Counted from the stretch's first letter, positions 37,503 through 47,104 are shown. The stretch: DNA of 52,695 bases from RPQK01 sp041946865 (GCA_041946865.1 JBHGBF010000007.1:1-52695); one strand, 5' to 3'. Notes: generated by a model from the letters alone, not told the origin. Numbers and translations: made by a program.

Positions 37503-40151
37503 ATGAAAGTCACACGTCGAGAGTTTCTGGAATCTACCCCGGCGGCCGCCGTCGTCACCCAGACAGTGCGCACACCCGGGCCTGGGATAGCGGCGCAGGA
37601 CGGACCACAAACGAGCCGTTTCGTGCCCCTGCCCCTTCAAGGGAACCTCGCACCTGCCGACCTGACGAAGGCGGGGCTATCGGAGGAATTGACCAAGGCG
37701 GCGGACAGGGCTCTAAGCGGATCCTGCGTCTGCTGGGGCATTCCGTTTCAGGTCAACAAGCTGATCCTCCTGAAGGATCAGCCCGTGACTGAGAAGATTC
37801 CCGCGACTCGCGCACAGTGGCTCGTCTTCATGCACACCACCGATACCGAACCCTGGGAAACCAACAAAGACGGCTTCGTTTCTCCGACCAGAGGCCAGGG
37901 ACGATTGGCGGAACACGTGGCGGATTACGTTCTCGTCTATGCCGACGGGACCGAGTCGCGCCAGAAGATCCAACGCAGGCACCAGGTTGGTATGTTCCGG
38001 CGAAGTTGGGGCGAGAACTGCTTCCAGGCTGTCGCGCACCGCAAACCCTACCCCGTCAGACCCGTGCACGACCAGCCCGGCCTTCTCGCCAAAATGCCGT
38101 TGGGCTGGGGCACCGCCGAGACCCGAAATCGTTCCGGGGATGCCCCCCCTTGGGTCAATTGGCTCTGGGCTTGGGAAAACCCGTTCCCGGAGAAAGAGAT
38201 AGTCGCTCTGCGCTTCGAACCAAAGGGCTTTGCGCTGCTGGTTTCGGCCGCGTCGGCCGGAAGCGCAACGTCCCATCCGCTGCGATGGCAGAAACGCCAG
38301 AAGGCCATCCTCAAGATGCCGGAGGGCGTACTTTTTTCCTTCGACTTGAACGAGAAGGGACTCTGGAGCCAGATCCAGCTGGATATGGGGCAGGTGATCT
38401 CCGCCCAGTTCCGCCAGCAGTATCCCGATGCGCGCTGGGCCGACACTTACAACAACCAGTTGCCGGAAGTATTGCGGAGTGAGACCCACATCGAGTTCGC
38501 CGCTCATCCGGATGCGCGTTTTTATCTACAGGACGGGTCGACAATCCCGGTTGCCGCGCTCGCCTCAGGCGCAGGCAAGCCGGTCCTTACCTCGGTAGCG
38601 CCGGCCGACAAGCGTGTCACATTCCGATTTCTGGACAAAGCCAGCAAGAAGCCAGTGTCCGTCAAACTGCACGTACACGGAGAGAGCGGGGAGTACCTTC
38701 CGCCGCTTGACCGCCACCGCCAGCCGAACGGCGCCTGGTTCGAGGATTACTGCGCCGAATTCCAGCACATGGGGAGGCATCGCACTGTCTACGTCCCCGG
38801 AGAAACCGTCGTCGATCTCCCGCAGGGAAAGGTCTTTGTCGAGATCAGCAAGGGATTCGAGATCAGGCCGATTCGAAAGGTAGTTCCGGTCACAGCCGAG
38901 ACCGAGACGATCACCTTCGAAATCGACAAAGTGCTGCCCTGGCGTGAGCGCGGCTGGGTGACCGCGGACACGCACGTGCACTTCCTCTCCCCTCCGACTG
39001 CCGGCCTGGAAGGGTCCGCCGAAGGTGTCAACGTCGTGAATCTGCTGGCCAGCCAATGGGGCGAGTTGATGACGAACGCCGGGGATTTTGACGGCAAAAC
39101 GACCTTTGGCTCGCGTGAAGCGGGCGGCGACGGCGAATGGTTGGTGCGCGTGGGGACGGAGAATCGCCAGCACGTCATGGGCCACATCTCTTTGCTGGGT
39201 TACAAAGGGAACGTTATCGTTCCGATGTGCGTGGGCGGGGCCGACGAATCCGCTATCGGAGACCCTGTCGAAATGCTCATGCTGGAGTGGGCGGAACGAT
39301 GCCGGGCGCAGGGAGGACTGGTGGTCCTGCCCCACTTCCCAAACCCGCGCACCGAGAATGCCGCCGACATCGTCAGCGGCGCGATCGATGCCATTGAGAT
39401 GACATCCTGGGCGGCCCTCTATCGGGGGATCGACCCGTATTCTCTCTCCGACTATTACCGGTATCTGAATTGCGGTTACTTTCTTTCGGCAGTCGGCGGC
39501 ACCGACAAGATGAACGCCAACACCGCGGTGGGGACCATCCGCACCTATGCGAAGATCCCCAAGGAAAAGGAGTTCACCTACGAAAACTGGATCGAAACCG
39601 TGCGGTCCGGCAACACTTTTGTTACGTATGGGCCGCTTCTGGAATTCGCAGTCGAAGGTAAACCAGCCGGCAGCCGCATCAAGATGGGCGCCTTGGGCGG
39701 GACGGTCGACGTGAGCTGGGAGTTGGCGAGCGTGACAGTCCCGATGAGCCGCGTAGAACTGATCGTCAATGGGGAGATAGTACAGAGTCAGGCGGTGTCG
39801 GCGGACCAGGCTTCCGGACACTGGACCGTGCCGGTGCGCCGAAGCTCCTGGATGGCGCTTTTGGTTAGAGGCCACTATGCCGACAAGACCGAGATGATTG
39901 CGGCACATTCGTCGCCGGTGATGATTGACGTCTCCGGTTCCCGGTTTTACTCGGCGGCGGATGCGGTGACGATTCTCGAACAGGTGGAAGGAGCCCTGGC
40001 GTTTCTGGACACTGTGGGAACGCGAGCCGAAGAACAGGTCTACAAGCGGATGCGGATCAGGCTGGTATCGGCTTATCGTCAGCTGCACAACGAATTGCAC
40101 ACGCAAGGTCACTTTCACCAGCACACTTCGATAACCGAGCATGAATCGTGA
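37503..40151 (+). CDS. Exported CehA/McbA-type PHP metallohydrolase, large form
   Basis: An 882-residue protein that starts at ATG 37503 with a twin-arginine-like signal (KVTRREFLESTPAAAVV). Residues 40-400 are beta-rich and not assigned. A beta-sandwich like the carboxypeptidase-regulatory fold appears at about 375-475 (VTFRFLDKASKKPVSVKLHV). From 485 the metal-binding PHP-type domain follows: ADTHVHF (D489, H491, H493), VLPHFPNPRTENA and SAVGGTDKMN. A helical tail ends the protein. The catalytic half is close to the protein at 29316, while the N-terminal half is much longer. GGAG-type ribosome binding sequence (AAGGGGATGAGG) precedes the start. Substrate unknown. Confidence 0.85.
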   Translation: MKVTRREFLESTPAAAVVTQTVRTPGPGIAAQDGPQTSRFVPLPLQGNLAPADLTKAGLSEELTKAADRALSGSCVCWGIPFQVNKLILLKDQPVTEKIPATRAQWLVFMHTTDTEPWETNKDGFVSPTRGQGRLAEHVADYVLVYADGTESRQKIQRRHQVGMFRRSWGENCFQAVAHRKPYPVRPVHDQPGLLAKMPLGWGTAETRNRSGDAPPWVNWLWAWENPFPEKEIVALRFEPKGFALLVSAASAGSATSHPLRWQKRQKAILKMPEGVLFSFDLNEKGLWSQIQLDMGQVISAQFRQQYPDARWADTYNNQLPEVLRSETHIEFAAHPDARFYLQDGSTIPVAALASGAGKPVLTSVAPADKRVTFRFLDKASKKPVSVKLHVHGESGEYLPPLDRHRQPNGAWFEDYCAEFQHMGRHRTVYVPGETVVDLPQGKVFVEISKGFEIRPIRKVVPVTAETETITFEIDKVLPWRERGWVTADTHVHFLSPPTAGLEGSAEGVNVVNLLASQWGELMTNAGDFDGKTTFGSREAGGDGEWLVRVGTENRQHVMGHISLLGYKGNVIVPMCVGGADESAIGDPVEMLMLEWAERCRAQGGLVVLPHFPNPRTENAADIVSGAIDAIEMTSWAALYRGIDPYSLSDYYRYLNCGYFLSAVGGTDKMNANTAVGTIRTYAKIPKEKEFTYENWIETVRSGNTFVTYGPLLEFAVEGKPAGSRIKMGALGGTVDVSWELASVTVPMSRVELIVNGEIVQSQAVSADQASGHWTVPVRRSSWMALLVRGHYADKTEMIAAHSSPVMIDVSGSRFYSAADAVTILEQVEGALAFLDTVGTRAEEQVYKRMRIRLVSAYRQLHNELHTQGHFHQHTSITEHES

Positions 40152-40158
40152 GTGGAAT

Positions 40159-40341
40159 TTTTTGGAGTGCGGCGGCAGAAGGAGTCCGACGCTTTACCAG
40201 GACGACTGGCGACGTCGCTTTGGCCCTGCGAGATCGAGCCGGAAGTCGGACACAGATCAAGGCTCGATCTTGCTCGACCAAAGCGGCGTCGCCGGCAGGC
40301 CTGATAAGGCATCGGCCTCCCTCTGCCGCCGCACTCCAAAA
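40159..40341. repeat. GGAGTGCGG-ended palindromic element, copy 3
   Basis: A 183-bp element, the same length as copy 2, starting 7 bp after the stop of the CehA-type gene and ending 17 bp before the ThuA start. Ends are TTTTGGAGTGCGGCGGCAG and CTGCCGCCGCACTCCAAAA, a perfect 19-bp terminal inverted repeat. The last bases also sit next to the ThuA ribosome binding site. Confidence 0.9.
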
Positions 40342-40358
40342 GGATAACAGAGGAGAAC

Positions 40359-41195
40359 ATGAGTACCGGAAACAAGTGTCTGATAACAGGGGTATTAGCT
40401 TGCCTGTTACTAAACGTTTACGCCGATGACCGGAAAACCAAGATCCTGCTGATAGGCAAGGATCGCGATCACCCCTACCAGACGCATGAATACATGGCCT
40501 GGGCGAACCTGCTGGCGAAGTGCCTGCGACAGACCCCCGACATCGAGCCGATCGTTTCGAACGGTTGGCCCGAGGATCGCAGTGTCCTGACGGGTTTGGA
40601 CGCCATCGTGATGCACAACGCGATGGGAGGGGACTTTCTGGTCGACCAAGGCCGTCGCGAGGAGGTGCTTCGCTTACTCGAGAACGGGGTAGGACTGACA
40701 GCCGTACATTGGAGCACCGCCGCACAGAACGACGAGGCCGGCAACTTCTACCTCGCCAATCTCGGGGGATGGTTCCGAAAGGACTTTGCCCAAGTCATTG
40801 TGACTACACATCTGCTGGAGCAGGCGGATGGGGATCACCCGATTTCGAGGGGCTGGCAGAACTACGAGCTTCGTGATGAATACTACCTGGGACTCCGCTT
40901 CGCCGCCGGCATGAAACCTGCCTTGAAGGTGCACGCCAATGGCCAGGAATACGTGGTCGGCTGGAGCTTCGAGCGCCCAAGAGGCTCGGCCTCGAGAAAG
41001 GGGCGGTCATTTGGGTGCGTGCTGGGACATTTTCACGAGGAATTCGCAATCCCTGCGTTCCGGACCATGCTGGTCAACGGGATTCTCTGGACCGCCCATC
41101 GCGACGTGCCGAAAACCGGTGCGCCTTGCACCATAACCGACGAAGATATGGTCCTGTCGCCCGATACCCGGAAAAAACCCGAGACTTCGCGCTAA
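40359..41195 (+). CDS. Exported ThuA-like protein
   Basis: A 278-residue protein of the ThuA (trehalose utilisation) family with a Sec signal (about 1-22). The class I amidotransferase-like fold is visible in KILLIGKDRDHPYQTHEY, GLTAVHWSTAAQND and GCVLGHFHEEFAIPAFR. ThuA proteins are tied to 3-keto-disaccharide metabolism, often beside Gfo/Idh/MocA oxidoreductases. Here such a gene follows 20 bp later, which supports the link. AGAGGAG precedes the ATG. The reaction catalysed by the family is still poorly defined, so I claim only the family. Confidence 0.87.
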   Translation: MSTGNKCLITGVLACLLLNVYADDRKTKILLIGKDRDHPYQTHEYMAWANLLAKCLRQTPDIEPIVSNGWPEDRSVLTGLDAIVMHNAMGGDFLVDQGRREEVLRLLENGVGLTAVHWSTAAQNDEAGNFYLANLGGWFRKDFAQVIVTTHLLEQADGDHPISRGWQNYELRDEYYLGLRFAAGMKPALKVHANGQEYVVGWSFERPRGSASRKGRSFGCVLGHFHEEFAIPAFRTMLVNGILWTAHRDVPKTGAPCTITDEDMVLSPDTRKKPETSR

Positions 41196-41215
41196 ATGAC
41201 GAAGGAGAAGTCGAC

Positions 41216-42343
41216 ATGCAACCGAAGAAACTCAACGTGGCCATTGTGGGACTGGGTTTTGGCGCCGAATTCATTCCGATCTATCAGCGCCACCCGCTGG
41301 CTTATCTCCATGCCATCTGCCAACGGACTGCTGCAAAACTGAATGCTGTGGGGGATTCATTCAAGATCGCCAAACGGTACTCGAACTTCGAAGACGTGCT
41401 GTCGGACCCCGAAGTCGATTTCGTGCATATCAACACGCCCATTCCCAACCATGGGGCCCAGTCAATTGCCGCGCTTCGGGCGGGCAAGCATGTCATGTGT
41501 ACCGTACCGATGGCGACCACGATCGAGGAATGCCAGGAGATCGTCAGGCTCGTGAAAGAAACCGGTCTCAAGTACATGATGGCGGAAACGGTCGTCTACG
41601 CCCGCGAGTTTCTCTTTCTCCGTGAGCTTTACGAGAAAGGGGAATTGGGCCGCATACAGTTCGTCCAGGCAAGCCACCAGCAAGACATGGATGGGTGGCC
41701 CGATTACTGGCCAGGATTGCCCCCGATGCATTACGCGACCCACTGTGTCGGGCCCTGCCTGGCCCTGACACGCGCCGAGGCGGAGTACGTCTCCTGTTTC
41801 GGTTCGGGCCGCATCCGGGAGGAACTGATCGCCAAGTACAACTCGCCGTTTGCAGTGGAGACGGCCCACATCAAGCTGAGGAACTCGGACTTGGGGGTCA
41901 GGATCTATCGCTCGTTGTTCGACACCGCCCGACAGTACCGGGAGAGTTTCGACGTTTACGGCAGCAAGAAGTCGTTCGAATGGGCGCTCCTCGAGGGGGA
42001 ACAGCCCGTCATTCACACCGCAAAGAAGCCTGAACCCGAGATCCCCGAGAGGGTGAAAGTGCCGGACTTCGCGCACCGGCTGCCGGAAGCCATCCAGAGA
42101 TTCACGACCAAAGGCGTCTACGATCTCGATGATCATCAACATCTTTCCTTTACCCAGGGAGGCGGGCACGGCGGGTCACATCCCCACCTCGTCCACGAAT
42201 TCGTGTCGGCACTGGCAGAAGGTCGTGATCCGTACCCCAATGCGGCTCAGTCGGCTAACTGGACCTGCGTAGGAATTTGCGCACATCAGTCGGCTTTGAA
42301 AGGCGGCGAGATCGTGAAGCTGCCGGAGTTTACGTTGAGTTGA
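41216..42343 (+). CDS. Cytoplasmic Gfo/Idh/MocA-family oxidoreductase
   Basis: A 375-residue oxidoreductase. ATG 41216 follows AAGGAGAAG; the open frame extends upstream through the ThuA gene but without signs of coding. The dinucleotide loop is canonical (VAIVGLGFGAEF), and the EKP region reads VMCTVPMATTIEECQEIV, with VP in place of KP. NHGAQSI and the C-terminal GGGHGGSHPHLVHEF strand, with several histidines, are family-like. No signal peptide is present, unlike the two homologues at 11044 and 12410. The missing Lys of EKP may change hydride-transfer chemistry. Paired with ThuA it probably handles a keto-sugar. Confidence 0.87.
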   Translation: MQPKKLNVAIVGLGFGAEFIPIYQRHPLAYLHAICQRTAAKLNAVGDSFKIAKRYSNFEDVLSDPEVDFVHINTPIPNHGAQSIAALRAGKHVMCTVPMATTIEECQEIVRLVKETGLKYMMAETVVYAREFLFLRELYEKGELGRIQFVQASHQQDMDGWPDYWPGLPPMHYATHCVGPCLALTRAEAEYVSCFGSGRIREELIAKYNSPFAVETAHIKLRNSDLGVRIYRSLFDTARQYRESFDVYGSKKSFEWALLEGEQPVIHTAKKPEPEIPERVKVPDFAHRLPEAIQRFTTKGVYDLDDHQHLSFTQGGGHGGSHPHLVHEFVSALAEGRDPYPNAAQSANWTCVGICAHQSALKGGEIVKLPEFTLS

Positions 42344-42345
42344 TT

Positions 42346-42392
42346 TGTTGGAGTGCGGCGTCGCCGCTTCGTTCTGCCGCCGCACTCCAACA
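42346..42392. repeat. GGAGTGCGG-ended palindromic element, minimal copy 4
   Basis: Only 47 bp long: TGTTGGAGTGCGG at the left and CCGCACTCCAACA at the right are perfect 13-bp complements. It starts 2 bp after the stop of the Gfo/Idh/MocA gene and ends 25 bp before the sulfatase start. It looks like an internally deleted element and may act as a terminator or processing hairpin. Confidence 0.85.
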
Positions 42393-42417
42393 AAAAGTCA
42401 CAACGGAGTAACCAACG

Positions 42418-43800
42418 ATGTCGTTCCTGATCTTACTCACGTTACTTCTACCGGTCAGCCTTGGCGCTCCACAACCAGCGGTGCCGCAATCGCCTCCCAA
42501 TTTCATCGTCATCCTCGCCGATGATCTGGGTTACGGTGATCTCGGTTGTTACGGCCACCCGACCATCCGGACTCCTCAGCTCGATCGCATGGCCGCTCAA
42601 GGCCAGAGATGGACCCAGTTCTATGCGGGCGAATCCATGTGTACGCCAAGCCGGGCCGCGCTTTTGACAGGCCGATGGGCGATACGCAGCGGGATGACGG
42701 CCAACAAACCGCGCGTTTTGCTCGAAGACTCGCTGGGCGGTCTTCCTGCCGCGGAGATCACGATCGCCGAAGCTCTTCAATCGAACGGCTACTCGACTGC
42801 CTGCATCGGCAAATGGCACCTGGGTCACCTGCCAGAGTTCATGCCGAGGCGAAACGGTTTCGACTACTATTTCGGTCTCCCCTATACCAACGACTCCAAT
42901 CGGACGGCATCGGCTCCTCCGATGCGCGCCTCTTTTCTGAACCCGCGCCTCGAATACTGGGACTTGCCGCTGATGCGCAACGAAGAGATCATCGAGCGTC
43001 CAGCCGATCAGCACACTCTGACCCGGCGCTACACGCAGGAGGCTGTCAAGTTCCTGGAGAAGAACGTCGATAAACCCTTCTTCCTCTACCTGGCCCACTC
43101 CATGCCGCACCTTCCCCTTTTCGCTTCTCGAGAGTTTCAAAAAAAGAGCGTTAGAGGACTGTACGGAGACGTCGTTGAGGAGCTTGATTGGAGCACCGGG
43201 CAGATCATTGATGCCTTGCGACGTCTCAGGCTCGATAACCGTACTCTGGTCGTCTTCACGAGTGACAATGGGCCGTGGCTTACGTTCGGGAAACTGGGTG
43301 GCTCCGGGGGACTGCTGCGTGGCGGAAAGGGCGGGACGTACGAAGGAAGCCTGCGCGTCCCCGGGATTTTCTGGTGGCCGGGGACGGTCAAGCCTGGAGT
43401 CGTCACCGATCAGGGCGCGGCGCTCGATCTCTTCCCGACATTCATGCGATTAGCCGGGGTTAAACTCCCTGCCGATGGTGATTTGGATGGTTACGATCTG
43501 AGTCCGGCGCTGAGCGGGACGGGGTCCAGTCCCCGGCGTGTCACCTTTTACTACGAGGGAACCGAGCTTCAGGCGGTGCGCACGGGTCGGTTCAAGGTTC
43601 ATTTCACTGCCGACCGGCAGGCGAAGGAAGATGCGCCTCGGGTCTATGACTTGGAACAGGACCCGTCCGAGAAATTCAACGTCGCTGAGCAGCGCCAGGA
43701 CGTCATCGAGGAGGCCAAGAAGCTCGCAGACGAGCACCGGGCCTCGATTAGACCGGCGCCGAACCAGCTTTTGATGAGAGCTTCCGCCCAATCCCAATGA
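42418..43800 (+). CDS. Exported sulfatase (S1 family, GLPYSND-type)
   Basis: A 460-residue sulfatase with a Sec signal (about 1-17). Metal ligands D35-D36 lie in LADDLGYGD, the formylglycine cysteine is C75 in CTPSR, and GKWHLGHLPEF and SDNGPW are intact. GFDYYFGLPYTND and LPLMRNEEIIERPADQ make it the closest paralogue of the sulfatase at 19266. The start follows ACGGAGTAACC. Its last four bases overlap the next sulfatase as ATGA, so the two are translated as a pair. Confidence 0.93.
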   Translation: MSFLILLTLLLPVSLGAPQPAVPQSPPNFIVILADDLGYGDLGCYGHPTIRTPQLDRMAAQGQRWTQFYAGESMCTPSRAALLTGRWAIRSGMTANKPRVLLEDSLGGLPAAEITIAEALQSNGYSTACIGKWHLGHLPEFMPRRNGFDYYFGLPYTNDSNRTASAPPMRASFLNPRLEYWDLPLMRNEEIIERPADQHTLTRRYTQEAVKFLEKNVDKPFFLYLAHSMPHLPLFASREFQKKSVRGLYGDVVEELDWSTGQIIDALRRLRLDNRTLVVFTSDNGPWLTFGKLGGSGGLLRGGKGGTYEGSLRVPGIFWWPGTVKPGVVTDQGAALDLFPTFMRLAGVKLPADGDLDGYDLSPALSGTGSSPRRVTFYYEGTELQAVRTGRFKVHFTADRQAKEDAPRVYDLEQDPSEKFNVAEQRQDVIEEAKKLADEHRASIRPAPNQLLMRASAQSQ

Positions 43801-45176
43801 GAAAACTACTCGCATTCATGTTGTTATCGACAGCGTCGGCCACTGCCTGTTTCGGCGAAAAACCCAATTTCATCGTCATCCTTGCCGACGATCTGGGCTA
43901 CGGCGACCTCGGCTGTTTCGGGCATCCGACGATCAGGACCCCTCACCTGGACCGACTGGCCACGGAAGGAGTCAAACTGACATCCTTCTATGCACAGCCG
44001 GTTTGCACCCCGTCACGGGCAGCGCTCTTGACCGGACGCCAGCCGGCTCGATCCGGGCTTATAGGCGTAATCTTCCCCGAATTCGAATGTGGGTTGCCTT
44101 CGTCGGAAATCACTCTGGCCGAGGCGTTGAAGAAAGAAGGTTACCGAACCGCTGCCATCGGGAAATGGCACCTTGGCCATCATACGCCTGATCTCTTGCC
44201 GACAGGCCAGGGGTTCGACGAGTTTTTCGGTCTGCCCTACAGCAACGACATGACCCCTCCCTGGGTGCCGACGGATGTCCCCTTACAGCTTCTCAGGAAC
44301 ACCAAACCGGTAGAGCAGGCCGTGGCTCTTGAAACGCTTACGGAACGGTATACCCAGGAGACCATTGGCCTGATCCGCCGGTGGAAGCGAGAACCATTCT
44401 TCATCTATCTGGCACACACCATGCCTCATCAGCCGCTGGCCGTATCCGACCGATTTCGTGGGCACTCGCAGCGCGGCCTTTACGGGGATGTCGTTGAATC
44501 GATCGACTGGGGTGTCGGAGAAATCCTGGCCGCCCTCAAAGAAGAGAAGCTCGATCGCCAGACGCTGGTGATTTTCACGAGCGACAACGGTCCGTGGCTG
44601 CATATGAATCAAGACGGGGGCAGCGCCGGGCTGTTGAGGGAGGGTAAAGGCACCACGTACGAGGGGGGAGTAAGGGTGCCCTTCGTGTCGCGGTGGCCCG
44701 GACAGCTGCCACCTGGCCACGTGTCTGCCGGTATTTCCTCCACCATGGACATCTACACGACGCTCATCTCCCTGGCAGGCGGACAAATCCCGACGGACAG
44801 AGTCGTGGACGGGAAAAACATCTTTCCGTTGCTCCAGGGCAAGGGCGGATCCCCTCACAACACGTTCTTCTACTACATGGGCCGGGCGGTCCAGGCGGTT
44901 CGGGAAGGGAAGTGGAAACTCCGGGTGACGAAAGCACAGGGCAAAGAGACTGCGGAGCTGTTCGATCTTGACGTCGATCCGTCCGAACGGTTCGACCTGT
45001 CGGCGTCCTTCCCTGAGGAGGTTGTTCGATTGAAATCTCTGATAGAAAAAGAGCAGAAGGATCTCGTGCCCGGGCCGGCTACCGAGGCATTCATCCAGGA
45101 TAACCGAAAAATGCAACGCCTTTACCAGCCGAGAGGCGGGGTAAAGGTGAATCCCCCGGAACCCCGGCCGAAGTGA
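43797..45176 (+). CDS. Exported sulfatase (S1 family, GLPYSND-type)
   Basis: A 459-residue sulfatase with a Sec signal (about 1-20). D31-D32 lie in LADDLGYGD, the formylglycine cysteine is C70 in CTPSR, and GKWHLGHH and SDNGPW are intact. It shares GLPYSNDM with the other three of this group but lacks the RNEEIIERPA stretch, having LLRNTKPVEQAVALE instead, so its substrate pocket may differ. The C-terminal tail is extended (YQPRGGVKVNPPEPRPK). The ATG overlaps the stop of the previous sulfatase gene. Confidence 0.92.
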   Translation: MRKLLAFMLLSTASATACFGEKPNFIVILADDLGYGDLGCFGHPTIRTPHLDRLATEGVKLTSFYAQPVCTPSRAALLTGRQPARSGLIGVIFPEFECGLPSSEITLAEALKKEGYRTAAIGKWHLGHHTPDLLPTGQGFDEFFGLPYSNDMTPPWVPTDVPLQLLRNTKPVEQAVALETLTERYTQETIGLIRRWKREPFFIYLAHTMPHQPLAVSDRFRGHSQRGLYGDVVESIDWGVGEILAALKEEKLDRQTLVIFTSDNGPWLHMNQDGGSAGLLREGKGTTYEGGVRVPFVSRWPGQLPPGHVSAGISSTMDIYTTLISLAGGQIPTDRVVDGKNIFPLLQGKGGSPHNTFFYYMGRAVQAVREGKWKLRVTKAQGKETAELFDLDVDPSERFDLSASFPEEVVRLKSLIEKEQKDLVPGPATEAFIQDNRKMQRLYQPRGGVKVNPPEPRPK

Positions 45177-45194
45177 GTTTCTCGAGCCGCGGCT

Positions 45195-45361
45195 TTTTAG
45201 GGAGTGCGGCGGCAGAGCGTAGCGTCGACGCCGCTTTGGCCATGCAAGATCGTGCCGGTGGCGGGAGTTTTTGGTTGCAGCACGTGATTGCCCGGCCAAA
45301 GCGGTGTCGCCTTCGAGGCCTGTAACACATCGGCCTCTCTCGTTGCCACCGCACTCCAAAA
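45195..45361. repeat. GGAGTGCGG-ended palindromic element, copy 5
   Basis: A 167-bp element lying between convergent genes. It starts 18 bp after the plus-strand stop at 45176 and ends exactly at the minus-strand stop codon (45362-45364). Ends are TTTTTAGGGAGTGCGGCGGC and GCCACCGCACTCCAAAA. Position and symmetry suit a two-way terminator. Confidence 0.88.
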
Positions 45362-47104
45362 TCAGTGAGCAGCTGAATTCGGACCCATCTTCGCCCGCTT
45401 CATGTACTGGCGCTCTGCCTCGTAGATCGCCTCAAGCATCGCGGGGCGATTCGCCTTCAGCAGTTCGATCGACACTGGATCCCAGGTGGTGTTTTCATCC
45501 TCATCCTCCATCTCCTGGATTCGAATGTCTCGCAGAGTGCCGTCAAAATCACGCAGGCGGGCAAGCCACGCCCAGGTCGCCGTTTTGCCGGCCGGGCTCT
45601 CCGCCAGCGAGGGGCGGTCCTGTATCGTGACGTACACCGGAGTGGTGTGCGCGAGGGCCGGCGCCTTCGTCCACGTCGTCTCGTTCCCCGTTGGTGCGGA
45701 GTGAGGCGGCTGCCGGCGGTTTCTGACTGGAATCATGGCGTTTTTCTTGAATCCGGATGCGCGCAGGGCAAGCCAGCAAGCCTCCCCGACCGGGCGCTGG
45801 ATACGGAACCGGATTTCACCGGGTGACTTGACGTTGGGGGGGAACGTGGCGATCACCTCGCCCGTTCGGACCAGTTCGAGTTGCTCGACGCCATCAACTT
45901 CGGGATTGAAACGAACCGAGCCCTCGATCCACACGTCCCGTGGAGCGTCGAGCGCCAGTTCTCCGCCCATGCCGGCATTCTCAACAGAGAAGCTGAGGAT
46001 CGGCCCATTGCTGACAAAGACCCGGCCTTTGCGAACGGCATCGAGCCACGCTTCGAACGTATACCGACCCTCAACACGCGCGTAGAACCTGTCCCAGCCG
46101 GGTATCGGCCCGACCGGGAAATCCGTACCGGCCAGAGGAGTCAGCCGAAATCCGGAGTTGAGGGCGAGGTACCAGACCGAGTAGTCGACGGTATTGCCCT
46201 GAAGCACTTCAATAAAGTCGACCAGACCGGTGGAGAGATCGAAAGCGAGACCGTTCTCAGCATGGAAAAAGATGCCATGGTGGGCGTAGCCATTAACGGT
46301 TCCCTGCCGGCGGCCCTCTTCGAAGGCATCGCGGTAAAGCAGGTACCGATCCGGCAGATGGATGGGCTTCTGCGTTCCCAACATTATCGTATGGCCCAGG
46401 ATCGGAGTTCGGGGAGCTTCCTGTCCTGAGGCCAAAATGTGGTTCCCCTTCTGGAAAACGCCCGGCTTACCGTGGGCGTACTGGAAGGCGTTGTTGACGT
46501 GATGAGAGTGGCCCCACTGCAGGAGGTTGGCGACGTGAAGGTCCTCCGCTTCCATCCACTTCAGTAGATGTTCGTTAAGCTCCGTCACAGGGCGCGGGAT
46601 ATGCAAATGATCATCGGCACTGTACCAGCCCTCTTTCGGCATGTTGATCCAACGGGCGAGTCGGAACTCCTGGACCTTCGCCGGACCTGCTTCGACTTGA
46701 ATCCGGCGTGACACCGGAAGGTATTCGATGCCCTTGAACACTCTAACGTCGTAAGCCCCGGGAGGGAGTTGCAGCGTGCACCGACCGGGTGAGTAGAACT
46801 GATCACTCTGTGTGTAGTAATTCCGAAACCGTGACCGGAGCGAGGAGATGTATTGGGCCGCGTCGGCCACCGTCCGGGGCTGCGCGTCATCATGCAGGGC
46901 CACGCCTACCCGCATCGCATCGACAGCGGTTGCGTACTTCCCGTCCTCCCCGCGTACTTCCAGTCGCGCTGGTGTGGTCTGCCCGGTCGACTCGTCGATT
47001 GTCACCAGCCGCACTTGGACGGTAGATGACTCGCGCTTCTCCTGTCCGGCCAGGAACACGACCAGGCTGACAACCGAAACCGTGAGGAACAACACTCGTC
47101 GCAT
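45362..47104 (-). CDS. Exported CehA/McbA-type PHP metallohydrolase
   Basis: A 580-residue secreted protein. ATG 47104 begins a Sec signal (MRRVLFLTVSVVSLVVFLAG); the open frame continues upstream to 47173 without coding character. An N-terminal beta-sandwich (about 30-150) precedes the metal-binding domain with SADDHLHIPR (D164, D165, H166, H168), YAHHGIFFH and LAGTDFPVG. The first acidic residue pattern (DDH rather than DTH) differs from the other two CehA-type proteins here, so this is a separate subgroup. A beta domain and a helical end (EAIYEAERQYMKRAK) close the chain. It is a single gene, divergent from the GH172-type gene. Confidence 0.84.
   Translation of the reverse strand: MRRVLFLTVSVVSLVVFLAGQEKRESSTVQVRLVTIDESTGQTTPARLEVRGEDGKYATAVDAMRVGVALHDDAQPRTVADAAQYISSLRSRFRNYYTQSDQFYSPGRCTLQLPPGAYDVRVFKGIEYLPVSRRIQVEAGPAKVQEFRLARWINMPKEGWYSADDHLHIPRPVTELNEHLLKWMEAEDLHVANLLQWGHSHHVNNAFQYAHGKPGVFQKGNHILASGQEAPRTPILGHTIMLGTQKPIHLPDRYLLYRDAFEEGRRQGTVNGYAHHGIFFHAENGLAFDLSTGLVDFIEVLQGNTVDYSVWYLALNSGFRLTPLAGTDFPVGPIPGWDRFYARVEGRYTFEAWLDAVRKGRVFVSNGPILSFSVENAGMGGELALDAPRDVWIEGSVRFNPEVDGVEQLELVRTGEVIATFPPNVKSPGEIRFRIQRPVGEACWLALRASGFKKNAMIPVRNRRQPPHSAPTGNETTWTKAPALAHTTPVYVTIQDRPSLAESPAGKTATWAWLARLRDFDGTLRDIRIQEMEDEDENTTWDPVSIELLKANRPAMLEAIYEAERQYMKRAKMGPNSAAH

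Noticed and set aside
38565..40142. Minus-strand open frame of 525 codons
   Set aside because: It lies antisense to the CehA-type gene at 37503. It has no ribosome binding site, signal or recognisable motif, and is rich in His, Arg and Pro as shadows of GC-rich genes are.
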